64,000 nucleotides of DNA from Streptomyces sp. NBC_01116. Its GTDB lineage: Bacteria > Actinomycetota > Actinomycetes > Streptomycetales > Streptomycetaceae. A program made the translations under genes and the position numbers. A model generated the notes under the pieces. The model searched no databases. It was not told the DNA's origin and worked only from the letters and a program-made list of their open reading frames with translations. The stretch is taken from the NCBI RefSeq assembly GCF_041435495.1, contig NZ_CP108644.1:682001-746000 (forward strand), written 5' to 3'. How positions within the stretch are numbered: position 1 is the stretch's first letter; every line of letters begins with the position of its first letter. Below are positions 17,089-25,829 of this stretch, piece after piece.

Positions 17089-17874
17089 TTACGGCTTGCG
17101 GGCGACGAGCCCCCACTGGTCGACCGGCACCGCGTCGTCCTCCTCGGGCCGCCAGCGGTCGATCGAGACGAATCCCGGCTCGACCAGCTCCAGGCCCTCG
17201 GCGCAGTCGGTGATCTCCTCCGGCTTCCGGACGAGGTAGGGCGGGTTGTCGCCCGACGCGTACGCCTCCTGGGCGGCAAGCGTCTGAGGGGTCGTCACCG
17301 TGTCGCAGAGCACCAGGTAGCTGCCCGCCGGCATCCGGGCCAGGTACCGCTGGACGACCTCGATGCCCTCGGCCGGAACGAGGTGCCCCAGGGTCGAGAG
17401 CAGGAGAACGGCGACGGGCTCGGAGAGGTCGAGCGTCTTGGCCGCCTCGTCCACGACCGCGTCCGCGTCGGACAGATCGGCGTCCACGTAGGCCGTGCGG
17501 CCCTGCGGGGCGCTGGTCAGGAGCGCCTCGGCGTGGGCCAGGACGATCGGGTCGTTGTCCACGTAGACGATCCGCGACTCGGGTGCGATGCTCTGCGCCA
17601 CCTCGTGCGTGCTGTTCGCCACCGGAAGCCCGGTCCCGACGTCCAGGAACTGGCGCACCCCCGCCGAGGCGAGGTGGTGGATCGCCCGGATCTGGAAGGC
17701 GCGTGAGGCACGGGCGATGTCGACCATCTGCGGGTAGGCCGCGCTCACCACGTCGGCCAGCTCCCGGTCCACCGGGTAGTGGTCCTTGCCGCCCAGCCAG
17801 GCGTTCCACACGCGCGCGGAGTGGGGAATGTCGGACCGGATCCGGCGGCGGAAATCGTCGTTGTCGACGCTCAT
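17089..17874 (-). CDS. DUF574-family SAM-dependent methyltransferase (Methyltransf_19)
   Basis: 261 aa from ATG 17874, with AGAGGAG upstream. The family signature is complete: IPHSARVWNAWLGGKDHYPVD near the N-terminus (quoted as its parts SARVWNAWLGGKDHY), VRQFLDVGTGLP as the SAM loop, VYVDNDPIVLAHA, and ADLSDADAV. The C-terminal R-P-E-E segment and W-G-L-V-A-R-K end are typical. These proteins are very abundant in Streptomyces and often cluster with DUF397, HTH and HATPase genes in development; their substrate is not known. The gene is monocistronic and convergent with SulP. Confidence 0.92.
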   Translation of the reverse strand: MSVDNDDFRRRIRSDIPHSARVWNAWLGGKDHYPVDRELADVVSAAYPQMVDIARASRAFQIRAIHHLASAGVRQFLDVGTGLPVANSTHEVAQSIAPESRIVYVDNDPIVLAHAEALLTSAPQGRTAYVDADLSDADAVVDEAAKTLDLSEPVAVLLLSTLGHLVPAEGIEVVQRYLARMPAGSYLVLCDTVTTPQTLAAQEAYASGDNPPYLVRKPEEITDCAEGLELVEPGFVSIDRWRPEEDDAVPVDQWGLVARKP

Positions 17875-18125
17875 GTCTCTCCTCTACTCACTGTCCGTAC
17901 AAGGCCGTTGACCGAATTCCCGCTGGCCGGGGCCCTGATGGTGACCGTACCCCGCCGCCCGGCGGCACGCAGCGGGGGCGGGCCGTCCCGTTCTCCCGCC
18001 CGACCCACCTGCCGCTGCGCGGAGCGTGCCGCGGGCTCCGACAGCCCAGCAGCCTGTCACTCTGGGTTCCCTTTCGGTGACCATCGGCGCGTGAGTGAGG
18101 TGACCTCGCGGAACGACGCGTGGCT

Positions 18126-19079
18126 TCAGGCGTCCGGGGCCCCGGGCGCCACCGGCTCGTTGATCTTCCCGAACGGCACGTGGACGCTCGGGGTGGTCCG
18201 CGAGGTGCTCTCCAGGTGGCCCTGCTGGTCGTCGAAGAAGATGTGCGGCTTGAGGATCTTCATGATCCGACCCTTGTCGATGCCGCCGAGGAAGAACGCG
18301 TCGTTCACGGTCACCCCCCACCCCTTGAGGCTCTGCACCGCGCGCTCGTGCGCCGGTGCGTTGCGCGCCGTGACGATGGAGACGTGCAGGCGGATCCGGT
18401 AGTCGGGGTTCTTCCGGCGCTCCTGCTCCTCCCGCAGCTGGATCCGGTTCACGTTCGCCAGGAAGTCCCTCAGCGGCCCGGCGTCGTGCGGAATCCCGGC
18501 GTTGGTGACCTCGTGGGCGCGGAACTTCTCCATTCCGCCCTCCTGGAACACCTGCTCCGACGCGTCCGTGGCCAGGACCCCGTCGAAGTCGAAGGAGATC
18601 CGCAGGTCGTGGTCGTCGGCGTCGTCCTCGTAGGGGGCTCCCAGGACGTGCCCGGCGGGCAGCCCGGCGGCGACGGCCTCCCGGACGTCAGCCTCGTGTC
18701 CCGACAGGAACAGGGACATGTTGAGGGCGGGCATGAACCGGTGGGGCGAGCGGCCCTGCATGAAGACGGCCCTGCTGATGGGCAGGCCGTGGCTCTCTAT
18801 GGAGCGCATGACCCGCAGGCCGGTGTCGGGGTCGTTCCGGGACAGGACGATGACCTCGACCAACGGGTCGTCCACCTCGCCCAGATCGTTCAGCGACAAC
18901 AGGCGCCTGATGAAGGGGAAGGCGCTCCCGGGGCGGAGCGGGTCGCCGACGTGCTGCTCCTGGTAGGCGCGGTAGCTCTCCTCGCCCTGTTCCCGGAAGA
19001 CGGCGTCCGACTCGGTCAGGTCGAAGAGCGCGCTGGACGCGATCCCGATGACCAGCCGATCGGCGAGTTCGTAGGACAC
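18126..19079 (-). CDS. Cytosolic 5'-nucleotidase (NT5C1-like)
   Basis: 317 aa, GTG start at 19079 preceded by GGAGGGGG six bases away. The HAD-type nucleophile motif is FDFDGVLATD (163-172), with upstream residues FPFIRRLLSLN and VIVLSRNDPDTG typical of the cytosolic 5'-nucleotidase type I family, and the later KGR / FFDDQQGH motif (KILKPHIFFDD) completing the HAD active site. It would dephosphorylate nucleoside monophosphates. It is downstream of the LanC-like gene on the same strand by 81 bases, so some read-through is possible, but a role in the RiPP pathway is not indicated. Confidence 0.9.
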   Translation of the reverse strand: MSYELADRLVIGIASSALFDLTESDAVFREQGEESYRAYQEQHVGDPLRPGSAFPFIRRLLSLNDLGEVDDPLVEVIVLSRNDPDTGLRVMRSIESHGLPISRAVFMQGRSPHRFMPALNMSLFLSGHEADVREAVAAGLPAGHVLGAPYEDDADDHDLRISFDFDGVLATDASEQVFQEGGMEKFRAHEVTNAGIPHDAGPLRDFLANVNRIQLREEQERRKNPDYRIRLHVSIVTARNAPAHERAVQSLKGWGVTVNDAFFLGGIDKGRIMKILKPHIFFDDQQGHLESTSRTTPSVHVPFGKINEPVAPGAPDA

Positions 19080-19160
19080 GGCGCCCCCTCCGGTCGGCCC
19101 CTTGCCGACGCGCCCCCACTATCGCACCGTCGTCCCCCGTTCCCGCGGGGGCCGGGTGGG

Positions 19161-20543
19161 TCAGTTCAGCAGCAGGGCGCCGTCCCAGGACGTGGTCGGC
19201 ACCTTGCCGGTGGCGTACGTGCGCAGGGCGAGGGCGATGCCCGCGGCCCCCTCCAGGAAGCCGGGGCGGTCGAGTTCGCGCGCCGCGAGCGCGTGGGAGT
19301 AGCGGTAGCCGAACGGGGCCTCGGGGTCGAACCCGTCCAGGACCCGCGCCGCCAGCCCGTCGGCGGTGGCGTGGAGCTCCGGGTCGGCGGTTTCGTGGGC
19401 GGTGCGCAGCACGATCTGGAGGTGTCCGGCCCAGCCGTGGCAGAGCGCGGAGTCGCGGATCAGGCCGTCGTCGGTCACGGTCAGGGCGCCGAGGAGTGCC
19501 GCGCGCGCGTCGGCGTGCCACTCCGGCCGGTCCAGCGCGGTGCCGGCGAGATGGACGGCGCGGGCCGCGCCGAGAACGCCGTAGCACCAGGAGTCCCGTC
19601 CGCGCTCCGGCGCCGCTCCGCTCTCGATGCGCTCGCGGGTCATCAGGTGCGGCCAGCGCGGGCCCGCACCGTCGGTGGTCCGCAGGCGGGTCAGCAGCTC
19701 CATGATCCGCTCGATGGCCTCGTCCTGCCGGTCCACCCGCACCCCCGCCCGCCAGGCCAGGGAGAGCAGGGCGAGCGGGCCCGGGACACCGTGGGCGAGG
19801 CCGAGGTTGACGTGTTCGGCGAGCCCGTGGTCAAGGCCTTCGGTGATCCACCAGGAGGGCAGTCGGGAACCGTGCCGCGTGAGGTCCTCGGCCGTGGCGA
19901 CGGCCACGAGGGAGGCGAGCACCTCGATCAGGGCCGTGCCCGCCGCCTCGCGCTCCGCCCGCCCCTCCGCCGCCCGGTGACGGGCCAGCAGATAGCGGCC
20001 GATCCCGGCGGTGCCGCCGAGGACGTCGTAGCGGCTCCACGCTCCGGCCGGCTCCCCGGCGGCGGCCCGCTCCAGGTCGGCCCGGGCGCGGGTGCGGGCC
20101 TGATCGACGATGTGCCGGTCCAGTCCGGTGAGCATCGTGGTGTAGCCGCCGGAGCCGACGGCCGCCGTGTGTCCGGCGTACGCGAGGGCCACCATGCCGC
20201 CGAACAACGACTGGGGGGTCAGCCGGATCCCGGCGGAGAGCCCGGCGGAGAGATGGGCGTGGGCCCGCTCGCGCGCTTCGGGGTCCTCGGCGGCCAACTC
20301 GGCGTGGAGCAGGGCGACTCCGGGATGTCCGTCGGAGAGCCCCAGGGGGTCCCACACCGGTTGGGGGTCGCCCGGGTAGCGCATCAGGTTGTCCGGCGCG
20401 CCCGCGACGCGGGCCACGCGCTCCGGGTCGGCCAGCCGGTCGGCGATCTCCGCGACGGTCCGGGCCGCGGCCTCTCGGTGGACGGGCCCGGGCAGCCGCC
20501 GGGCGGGTGCCGGGTCAGCGGGTCTCGACGCGGGTGACGGCAC
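19161..20543 (-). CDS. Stand-alone LanC-like lanthionine cyclase
   Basis: 460 aa from GTG 20543, selected because GGAGAG lies six to seven bases upstream and the start overlaps the end of the preceding JmjC gene by 29 bases. Zinc ligands of the LanC barrel are C320 (DSWCYGVLGA), C368 and H369 (ALCHGWAGHL). The catalytic-region histidine H251 (LGLAHGVPGPL) and the GGTAGIGRYLL segment (176-186) are also present. It should catalyse Michael-type addition of cysteine thiols to dehydroalanine/dehydrobutyrine in the precursor. The enzyme is separate from the dehydratase-like protein encoded upstream, unlike normal class II LanM where both are fused. Confidence 0.88.
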   Translation of the reverse strand: MPSPASRPADPAPARRLPGPVHREAAARTVAEIADRLADPERVARVAGAPDNLMRYPGDPQPVWDPLGLSDGHPGVALLHAELAAEDPEARERAHAHLSAGLSAGIRLTPQSLFGGMVALAYAGHTAAVGSGGYTTMLTGLDRHIVDQARTRARADLERAAAGEPAGAWSRYDVLGGTAGIGRYLLARHRAAEGRAEREAAGTALIEVLASLVAVATAEDLTRHGSRLPSWWITEGLDHGLAEHVNLGLAHGVPGPLALLSLAWRAGVRVDRQDEAIERIMELLTRLRTTDGAGPRWPHLMTRERIESGAAPERGRDSWCYGVLGAARAVHLAGTALDRPEWHADARAALLGALTVTDDGLIRDSALCHGWAGHLQIVLRTAHETADPELHATADGLAARVLDGFDPEAPFGYRYSHALAARELDRPGFLEGAAGIALALRTYATGKVPTTSWDGALLLN

Positions 20544-21726
20544 GGAAGCTCTCCAGTTCCTGCAGCAGGCGGCGGACCTCCGCACGCCGGGCCTCGGGCA
20601 GTTCCCCGACCCGCACCGCCTCGCCGGCGTCCAGCCGGCGCAGCACCGCGAGGGCATCCGCCCCGATCGCGCCGGAGGTGACATGGCCGTTGGCGGCCCA
20701 GCCGGACGGGCCTTCGCCCGGGGCGGGCAGCAGCGGGGCACAGCCGCGTACGGGGGTGTCGTCGTCCAGGGGGCGGGGCGCGGCGGGCGGCGCGGTCGGC
20801 CAGAAGCCGCCCGCGGTCCGCACGCGCAGCGCGAGCGCGGTGGCCCGCTCGGTGAAGCGGTCCTCGGCCAGGTGTTCCGCGAAGGCGTCCACGGCGTCGG
20901 CCAGGGCCCTCGGCAGCTCCCCGGCCAGTCGGCCGCCCGGGCCGGTGTCCGGGGTGAACAGCGGGGTGGAGCTCTGAGGCCGGGTGCCCCGGAACAAATC
21001 CTTGATCTCGTAGTAGGGCCGGTGCTCGCGGCGCGGAATGCCCACGTTGACACTGGTCGCCGGGGCGTCGGAGGCGCTCTCCCCCACGTGGTAGTAGCGG
21101 GCGGGCCAGTAGAGCAGGTCCCCCGGTTCGACCTCGGCGACGAACGAGGACGTCAGGTAGGGCTGGTAGTCCAGCACCGTGTGCACCGGGTCCGACCACG
21201 GCCGCTCCGCCCAGAACCGCATCCGTTTGGTGCCGCGTACGCAGAACATGAAGGTGGCGAAGCGGTCCTGGTGCACGCCGACCGGGCTGTGCTCGTAGGA
21301 GCCGTGGAACATCGTGGAACCGGCGGTGTGCGTGGGCTGGCCGACCCGCTCCCACAGCCCGGCGTAGAACCGCTGCGCGCGGTCCCACAGCGGGTGGGAG
21401 AAGGAGTGGAAGCGGTGGACGACCAGGGCGTAGCGCCGGCCCTCCAGCCGGTCGGCCATGCGCCGCTCGTAGCCGTCGAGCGAGCCGTCGCGCGCCTCGG
21501 GCAGATAGTCGTGGGGCCGGGTCTGCTGCCGCCGCCGCACGAGGAACTGGAGGTTGCCCGGCACGGCGAGCGGATGGGACGGCCGGCTGCCGGACACCGC
21601 GGCCCGAAACACCTCGCGCTCGTCGAACGGCGCGGTGTCGAGGCCCTTGTACAGGACGGGCGCCCGGTCCCAGAAGCGGTCGGCGAAGGTGTCCCAGTCG
21701 AAGGACTTCTCGACGGTCAGGGTCAT
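20515..21726 (-). CDS. JmjC/cupin-type Fe(II)/2-oxoglutarate dioxygenase-like protein, ligands intact
   Basis: 403 aa from ATG 21726, AGGAGGG seven bases upstream, overlapping the previous stop as ATGA. The JmjC fold is recognisable: iron ligands H152 and D154 (VGVHQDRF) and distal H213 (YYHVGES), plus LYWPARYYHVG. The C-terminal ~120 residues look like the winged-helix domain seen in ribosomal-oxygenase-type JmjC proteins. In this RiPP operon it is expected to hydroxylate the precursor or a side chain of it; JmjC-type oxygenases acting on RiPPs exist, but this target is inferred. Confidence 0.82.
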   Translation of the reverse strand: MTLTVEKSFDWDTFADRFWDRAPVLYKGLDTAPFDEREVFRAAVSGSRPSHPLAVPGNLQFLVRRRQQTRPHDYLPEARDGSLDGYERRMADRLEGRRYALVVHRFHSFSHPLWDRAQRFYAGLWERVGQPTHTAGSTMFHGSYEHSPVGVHQDRFATFMFCVRGTKRMRFWAERPWSDPVHTVLDYQPYLTSSFVAEVEPGDLLYWPARYYHVGESASDAPATSVNVGIPRREHRPYYEIKDLFRGTRPQSSTPLFTPDTGPGGRLAGELPRALADAVDAFAEHLAEDRFTERATALALRVRTAGGFWPTAPPAAPRPLDDDTPVRGCAPLLPAPGEGPSGWAANGHVTSGAIGADALAVLRRLDAGEAVRVGELPEARRAEVRRLLQELESFRAVTRVETR

Positions 21727-22994
21727 CGTGTTCCCTCCTCGACCAGGTCGATGCCGCGCAGTCGGTAGAGCCTGTCGAGCAGCGCGAGCACCGTCGGACC
21801 GTTGCTGTCGTCGTCGCCCGCGGCGAGGGCGCGGCAGACGTCGTCGGCGCCGGTCTCCGCGCCGTCGCCGAGGGCGGCGTACACCCGGTCGCCCGCGGCC
21901 CCGGGCAGGGTGAAGACGTTCCCGTCGACCGCCCAGACCTCGTGCGCGGGCCCGTCGGCCATCCGGACGATCTCGCCGGTGCGGCGGAAGCGGGTGTCCC
22001 GGGTGATGGCGACGCCGTCGCGGGGCACCGGAATCGGTTCGAGCCCGGCCGCCGAGCGCAACGCGGCCCAGCGGATCCGCAGCGTCCTGCGCAGCCGTTC
22101 GCTCTCCACGGCTCCGCGCAGTTCGTCGCCGAGCGCGGTCAGCCTGGGCAGCACCCCGTCGGGGTCGTCGATACGGGTTCCGGGGCCGAACGGGAAGTAG
22201 GGCACGGTCTCGTCGCGGTCCCGGCCCGCGTGCACCAGGTCGGCGAGCAGGTCACGCAGCGCGGTGAACGGCAGCCCCCGGTCGACCGGGATCCGCAGGC
22301 GCAGGGCGACGCACCGATCGCGGTAGGTGTCCACGTGCCGCCGGCCGCCGGGCCAGTACAGCAGTTCCCCGGCCCCGGCGCTGAGGCCGCGCGCACCGGG
22401 CACGTCCCGGTCCGGCTCGGCGATGTCCGCCGGCGGCGGCCCGCCGCGCTCGTCCCACAGCGTCACGTCCATGCGTCCGCGCAGCACCCAGGTCAGCGCC
22501 GCGTGCGTCGGGGCCTCGACCGCTCCGGCGTGCTGGACGAACCGGTCGCCGGTGAGCACCTCGGCGGTGAGGGGGAGGTTGGGCCAGCCGACGTGTCGCC
22601 AGAGCCCACTGACCGTGTCCCGGACGGCGGACCACAGGGCGTGGTCCAGGAGGAGCGGCTGCCGCACGGTCAGCAGGTAGCCCTGTCCGGGGGCTTCGGC
22701 TTCGAGCCGGTCGAGGTAGTCGTCCAGGGTCGGGTCCGTGGTGTCCGGCAGCAGGGTTCCGGGGGCGCGCAGCCAGCCGTCGCCGAGAAGGAACCGGACG
22801 TCGGGCATCACCCAGAAACGGGTGCCCGCGCGGAACGGTGCGCTGGAGGCCACGTTCAGCGGGTGGACCTCGTCGAGGCCGAACGGCGGCCGGGCGCGCA
22901 GTCGCACGGGCCGCCGGTCCCAGTGGCGCTGTGCGAGCAGCTCCCAGTCGACGCCGTCCGGCGTCCGCCGCGCCTCGGGGGCGAGCGCGCTCAT
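21723..22994 (-). CDS. JmjC/cupin-like protein, iron site apparently degenerate
   Basis: 423 aa from ATG 22994, GGAAGGGAAG upstream, ATGA overlaps with genes on both sides. Its layout parallels the next gene: DWELLAQRHWDRRPV at the N-terminus corresponds to FDWDTFADRFWDRAPV, and ELLYWPGGRRHVDTY to DLLYWPARYYHVGES. At the expected HxD position it reads H164-A-A166 (PTHAAL), so the carboxylate ligand is missing while the distal H220 is kept. It may be a non-catalytic partner of the following JmjC protein, or use a different ligand set as some H-x-A halogenases do. The C-terminus has a winged-helix-like part. Confidence 0.75.
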   Translation of the reverse strand: MSALAPEARRTPDGVDWELLAQRHWDRRPVRLRARPPFGLDEVHPLNVASSAPFRAGTRFWVMPDVRFLLGDGWLRAPGTLLPDTTDPTLDDYLDRLEAEAPGQGYLLTVRQPLLLDHALWSAVRDTVSGLWRHVGWPNLPLTAEVLTGDRFVQHAGAVEAPTHAALTWVLRGRMDVTLWDERGGPPPADIAEPDRDVPGARGLSAGAGELLYWPGGRRHVDTYRDRCVALRLRIPVDRGLPFTALRDLLADLVHAGRDRDETVPYFPFGPGTRIDDPDGVLPRLTALGDELRGAVESERLRRTLRIRWAALRSAAGLEPIPVPRDGVAITRDTRFRRTGEIVRMADGPAHEVWAVDGNVFTLPGAAGDRVYAALGDGAETGADDVCRALAAGDDDSNGPTVLALLDRLYRLRGIDLVEEGTR

Positions 22995-25540
22995 GATGCT
23001 TCCCTTCCGGTCAGGGGGAATCGCCGCCGTATCCGGTCCGTGTGGTCGGCGAGCGGTTCCATGCCGAGGGCGGCCCGGCGGCGGTCCACGTCCTGCGGAT
23101 CCTCCACCGGCCAGGGGACCAGCACTCCGTCGACGGGCTCGAACTTCGTTCCGTACACCTGCGGGAGCCCGTCGGTCACCCGTAACTCATCGGTCAGATA
23201 GGCGATTTCCCGCCACGCTAGATCGCCGCGCTCCGCGGCGTCCCGCATCAGCTCCAGGCAGTGGCGGCGGAAGTCCAGGTGTTCCCGGGCGTGCTGGACG
23301 AGGCGGCTCGCGGCGGTGGCCGCCTCGGCGCCGACCAGGGCGCGGCCCGGCCAGCCGTGGTCGGCCACGACCGTGGTGAGCCAGGTGATACCGGCGTCGG
23401 TCAGGTCCCGCAGGCGGCGCTCGGCGGTCGTGTCGCTCATGCCGCCGTCGGCCCACGGCGTCCGGACGGCGCCGTCGAGCCGGTCGAGCCGCAGCAGCCT
23501 GCGCCGGATCTCCCCGGCGGGCGCGGGCTCGACCGGGGCTTCGGGCGCGTCGACCGGGTCGATGCGCAGCCGCACCTTCCGCCGGTCCCAGAGGTAGGTG
23601 ATCCGTCGGCCGGCCTCCGGCCAGTCGAAGGCGACCTGTCCCTCGGCGGGGCTCTGGAGGTGGAGGCGGACGCCCAGGAGGCCGTCCGTGACGACGTGGT
23701 CCGTCACGTCGTCGAACACGTGCTCCACGGCGTCCCGGAGGGCCACGCCGAGACCGGCGAGGGTGAGGTTCTCGCCCTCCAGCAGCTCCCGCAGCGGTGG
23801 CCAGCCGCCCTCGGGCTCCGGACGGGCGGCGACCGGGGCCGTGCCGAACGGCACGGGCGGCGGTTCGACGCTCAGCACCGGTCCGCCCTCCAGGGAGCGG
23901 ACGAAGTAGGGCACGTCGAGTCGGCGCAGCTGGTCGCGTTCGGCCCGGTCGAAGTGGACGTCGGGATCGGTGGGGTGGGGCGCCGCGCCGCCGCCGGACA
24001 GCCAGCGGGGCACGAGCGCGTCGAAGTACCGGAACGTGGGCTGTCGCAGGACGCGTACGTGGTGGCCGGCGGTGGCGGTCGACAGGAACGCGCGGATGGC
24101 GGCCCGTTGGCGGCACATCAGGGTCCAGGCGTCGAACATGCCGCGCAGCATGGCCGGGAGGTAGGGCCCGTAACCGGCCCGCCCGCCGGTGTCGGCGACG
24201 ACGTTCCTGGTCTCCTCCCGGGTGAGGGGCGCGCGGCGGCGGTACAGGCGCAGCTCGCCCGTCGGCCGCTCGGTCCAGCACACCGGCGGGCCCTCGGCGT
24301 CGCACCAGCGGGCGGTGCGCTCCAGGCCGACGTGGTGCTGGTCGATCTCGGCGGTCGCGTCGTGCAGGAGGCCCGTGTCGTAGAGGCGCGGGACCCGGCA
24401 GAAGAAGATCTCCAGGTCGATCGGGTAGAGCAGGGGCTCGGGGTCGCCGGGTCTGCTGCCGGTGACCACGTTGCCGCCGATCATGTCGGTGATCCCGAAG
24501 GCGAACATCGCGGCGGTCAGCGAGCCGGTGCGACGCCAGAATTGCCCCGACTCCCCCGGGGTGAGCCGGGTTCCGGTCAGCTCCCACGGGCCGGAGGCCC
24601 GGATCGGTCCCCATTGCGCGGGCGGCTCGATCCACTCCTGCCACAGGTAGCCGGGCTCGGCTCCGGGCCAGCAGGCCAGCACCGGCAGCCGGACCTCGCC
24701 GGAGGCCGTGGGCGCGTGGTTGAGCAGATCGAACAGTGAGGCGGGCGGGGCGGATCCGGGGAGAGCGACGGGCGGGGCCGCCCCGGCAGACGCGGGGGGC
24801 TCGGCGGACGCGGTGAACAGCAGTTCACCGGAGGCCGGCCGTGGTTTGTAGGCGACCCGGCCGCCACCGGCGCAGTCGAGGCGCAGGACGCGCTGGCGTC
24901 CGTTGTGGGTCTCCTCGCCGTGGGCCCACAGTCCGACGACAGGCCCCCGGAAGGCCGGCTGCTCGGGCCAGCAGTCGTTCATGTCGCGGAGCAATCGGTC
25001 GAGGAACAGCGTCAGGAATTCCTCGCAGCGCACGGCCCACTCGGCCACCCGGTCACGGGCGTAGTGCGGCCTTCCGGCAGCACAGGCCACGAATGCCTCG
25101 CACACCATGGGGCCGAAGATATCGGCGTTGGTGATATCCAGTATTCCGACGGAAACAACGTCCGAATAGCGAGGACCGGCATATGCGCACCAGGCGTCCA
25201 GCCGGTCCCACAGGTCCAGCAGCGGAGCGAACCGCCGGTCGTGGAGCGCGTGTTCGATCATCCGCGCGTCCGTCTCGCCGCCGAGCAGGCGGTCGATCGC
25301 GACCGTCCCTTCGGGGCCCGACGTGACGACGGGCGGGAACATTCCGCCGGCCCCGCCCTTCCGGACGGCGTCGATCACCCGTCGCGCGGCTGGAGGGAGT
25401 TGGGGCGATCCATCCCGGTCGGCACCCGGGCGGGCCCGTCGGCCCGCGTCGCCGCCGAGGGGGTCGCCGAGGTCTCCGCCGGGGTCACGCATCTCCCAGA
25501 GGGATTCGACGTCCATGGGTGAATCCGGTGCGTCCGGCAC
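22991..25540 (-). CDS. LanM-type dehydratase domain (DUF4135) without cyclase, with DUF6624-like C-terminus
   Basis: 849 aa. GTG 25540 is chosen because AAGGG stands five bases upstream; GTG 25561 and ATG 25516 lack an SD. Residues about 150-600 match the LanM dehydratase: THNGRQRVLRLDCAGGGRVAYKPR region with K232, then TDMIGGNVV (D352, N357) and PIDLE (D375). Class II enzymes read D-x-H-x-x-N here; this protein has Ile in place of His (354). The LanC half of LanM is absent; instead the last ~130 residues (GWPGRALVG, LVQHA, CLELMRDA, YLTDEL, PQVYGTKF) resemble DUF6624. Leu786 is a TTA codon (23183-23185). It probably phosphorylates/eliminates Ser/Thr in the precursor encoded just upstream. 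Confidence 0.82.
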   Translation of the reverse strand: MPDAPDSPMDVESLWEMRDPGGDLGDPLGGDAGRRARPGADRDGSPQLPPAARRVIDAVRKGGAGGMFPPVVTSGPEGTVAIDRLLGGETDARMIEHALHDRRFAPLLDLWDRLDAWCAYAGPRYSDVVSVGILDITNADIFGPMVCEAFVACAAGRPHYARDRVAEWAVRCEEFLTLFLDRLLRDMNDCWPEQPAFRGPVVGLWAHGEETHNGRQRVLRLDCAGGGRVAYKPRPASGELLFTASAEPPASAGAAPPVALPGSAPPASLFDLLNHAPTASGEVRLPVLACWPGAEPGYLWQEWIEPPAQWGPIRASGPWELTGTRLTPGESGQFWRRTGSLTAAMFAFGITDMIGGNVVTGSRPGDPEPLLYPIDLEIFFCRVPRLYDTGLLHDATAEIDQHHVGLERTARWCDAEGPPVCWTERPTGELRLYRRRAPLTREETRNVVADTGGRAGYGPYLPAMLRGMFDAWTLMCRQRAAIRAFLSTATAGHHVRVLRQPTFRYFDALVPRWLSGGGAAPHPTDPDVHFDRAERDQLRRLDVPYFVRSLEGGPVLSVEPPPVPFGTAPVAARPEPEGGWPPLRELLEGENLTLAGLGVALRDAVEHVFDDVTDHVVTDGLLGVRLHLQSPAEGQVAFDWPEAGRRITYLWDRRKVRLRIDPVDAPEAPVEPAPAGEIRRRLLRLDRLDGAVRTPWADGGMSDTTAERRLRDLTDAGITWLTTVVADHGWPGRALVGAEAATAASRLVQHAREHLDFRRHCLELMRDAAERGDLAWREIAYLTDELRVTDGLPQVYGTKFEPVDGVLVPWPVEDPQDVDRRRAALGMEPLADHTDRIRRRFPLTGREAS

Positions 25541-25583
25541 AGCGACCCTTCGGCTCGTCACGGGGAGGGGATGTGCGGCGCAC

Positions 25584-25615
25584 CCGGGTGGCGCCGACGT
25601 GACGGCGCCACCCGG
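25584..25615 (-). terminator. Hairpin between precursor and modification genes
   Basis: Perfect 12-bp arms CCGGGTGGCGCC / GGCGCCACCCGG with an eight-base loop, starting six bases after the precursor stop codon. There is no U-tract, so it is likely a partial terminator or 3' stabiliser that keeps precursor transcript in excess, a common arrangement in lanthipeptide operons. Confidence 0.65.
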
Positions 25616-25621
25616 CGCGCG

Positions 25622-25789
25622 TCAACAGCAATAGATGGACGCGCACGAACCACAGGCGGTGCCGCTGCCCGAGTTCGTGGGTGAAGCGAGCGGCGGAATT
25701 TCTTGTTCCAGATCGCCGATCACCAGATCGAATACATCATCGGCGTTCCGGTCCGTTCCGCCCTGGACCTTTTCCTCGACTGCCTGCAT
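25622..25789 (-). CDS. Lanthipeptide-like RiPP precursor peptide, 55 aa
   Basis: ATG 25789 with GGAGGG five bases upstream. The leader is acidic and helical (residues 1-34; VFDLVIGDLEQEI resembles the FDLD-type recognition segment of other leaders). The likely core follows EIPPLA and is rich in modifiable residues: S36, T38, S40, S42, T44, S48, S51 with C46, C49, C54 and C55, ending in SIYCC. Four cysteines and seven Ser/Thr fit several (methyl)lanthionine rings. No Gly-Gly cleavage site and no protease gene are seen. It heads a tightly coupled operon of dehydratase-like, two JmjC-like and LanC-like genes. Confidence 0.85.
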   Translation of the reverse strand: MQAVEEKVQGGTDRNADDVFDLVIGDLEQEIPPLASPTNSGSGTACGSCASIYCC

Positions 25790-25829
25790 GAATACCCTCC
25801 TCCCGTACTGGCCAATTGATCCGCCACTC

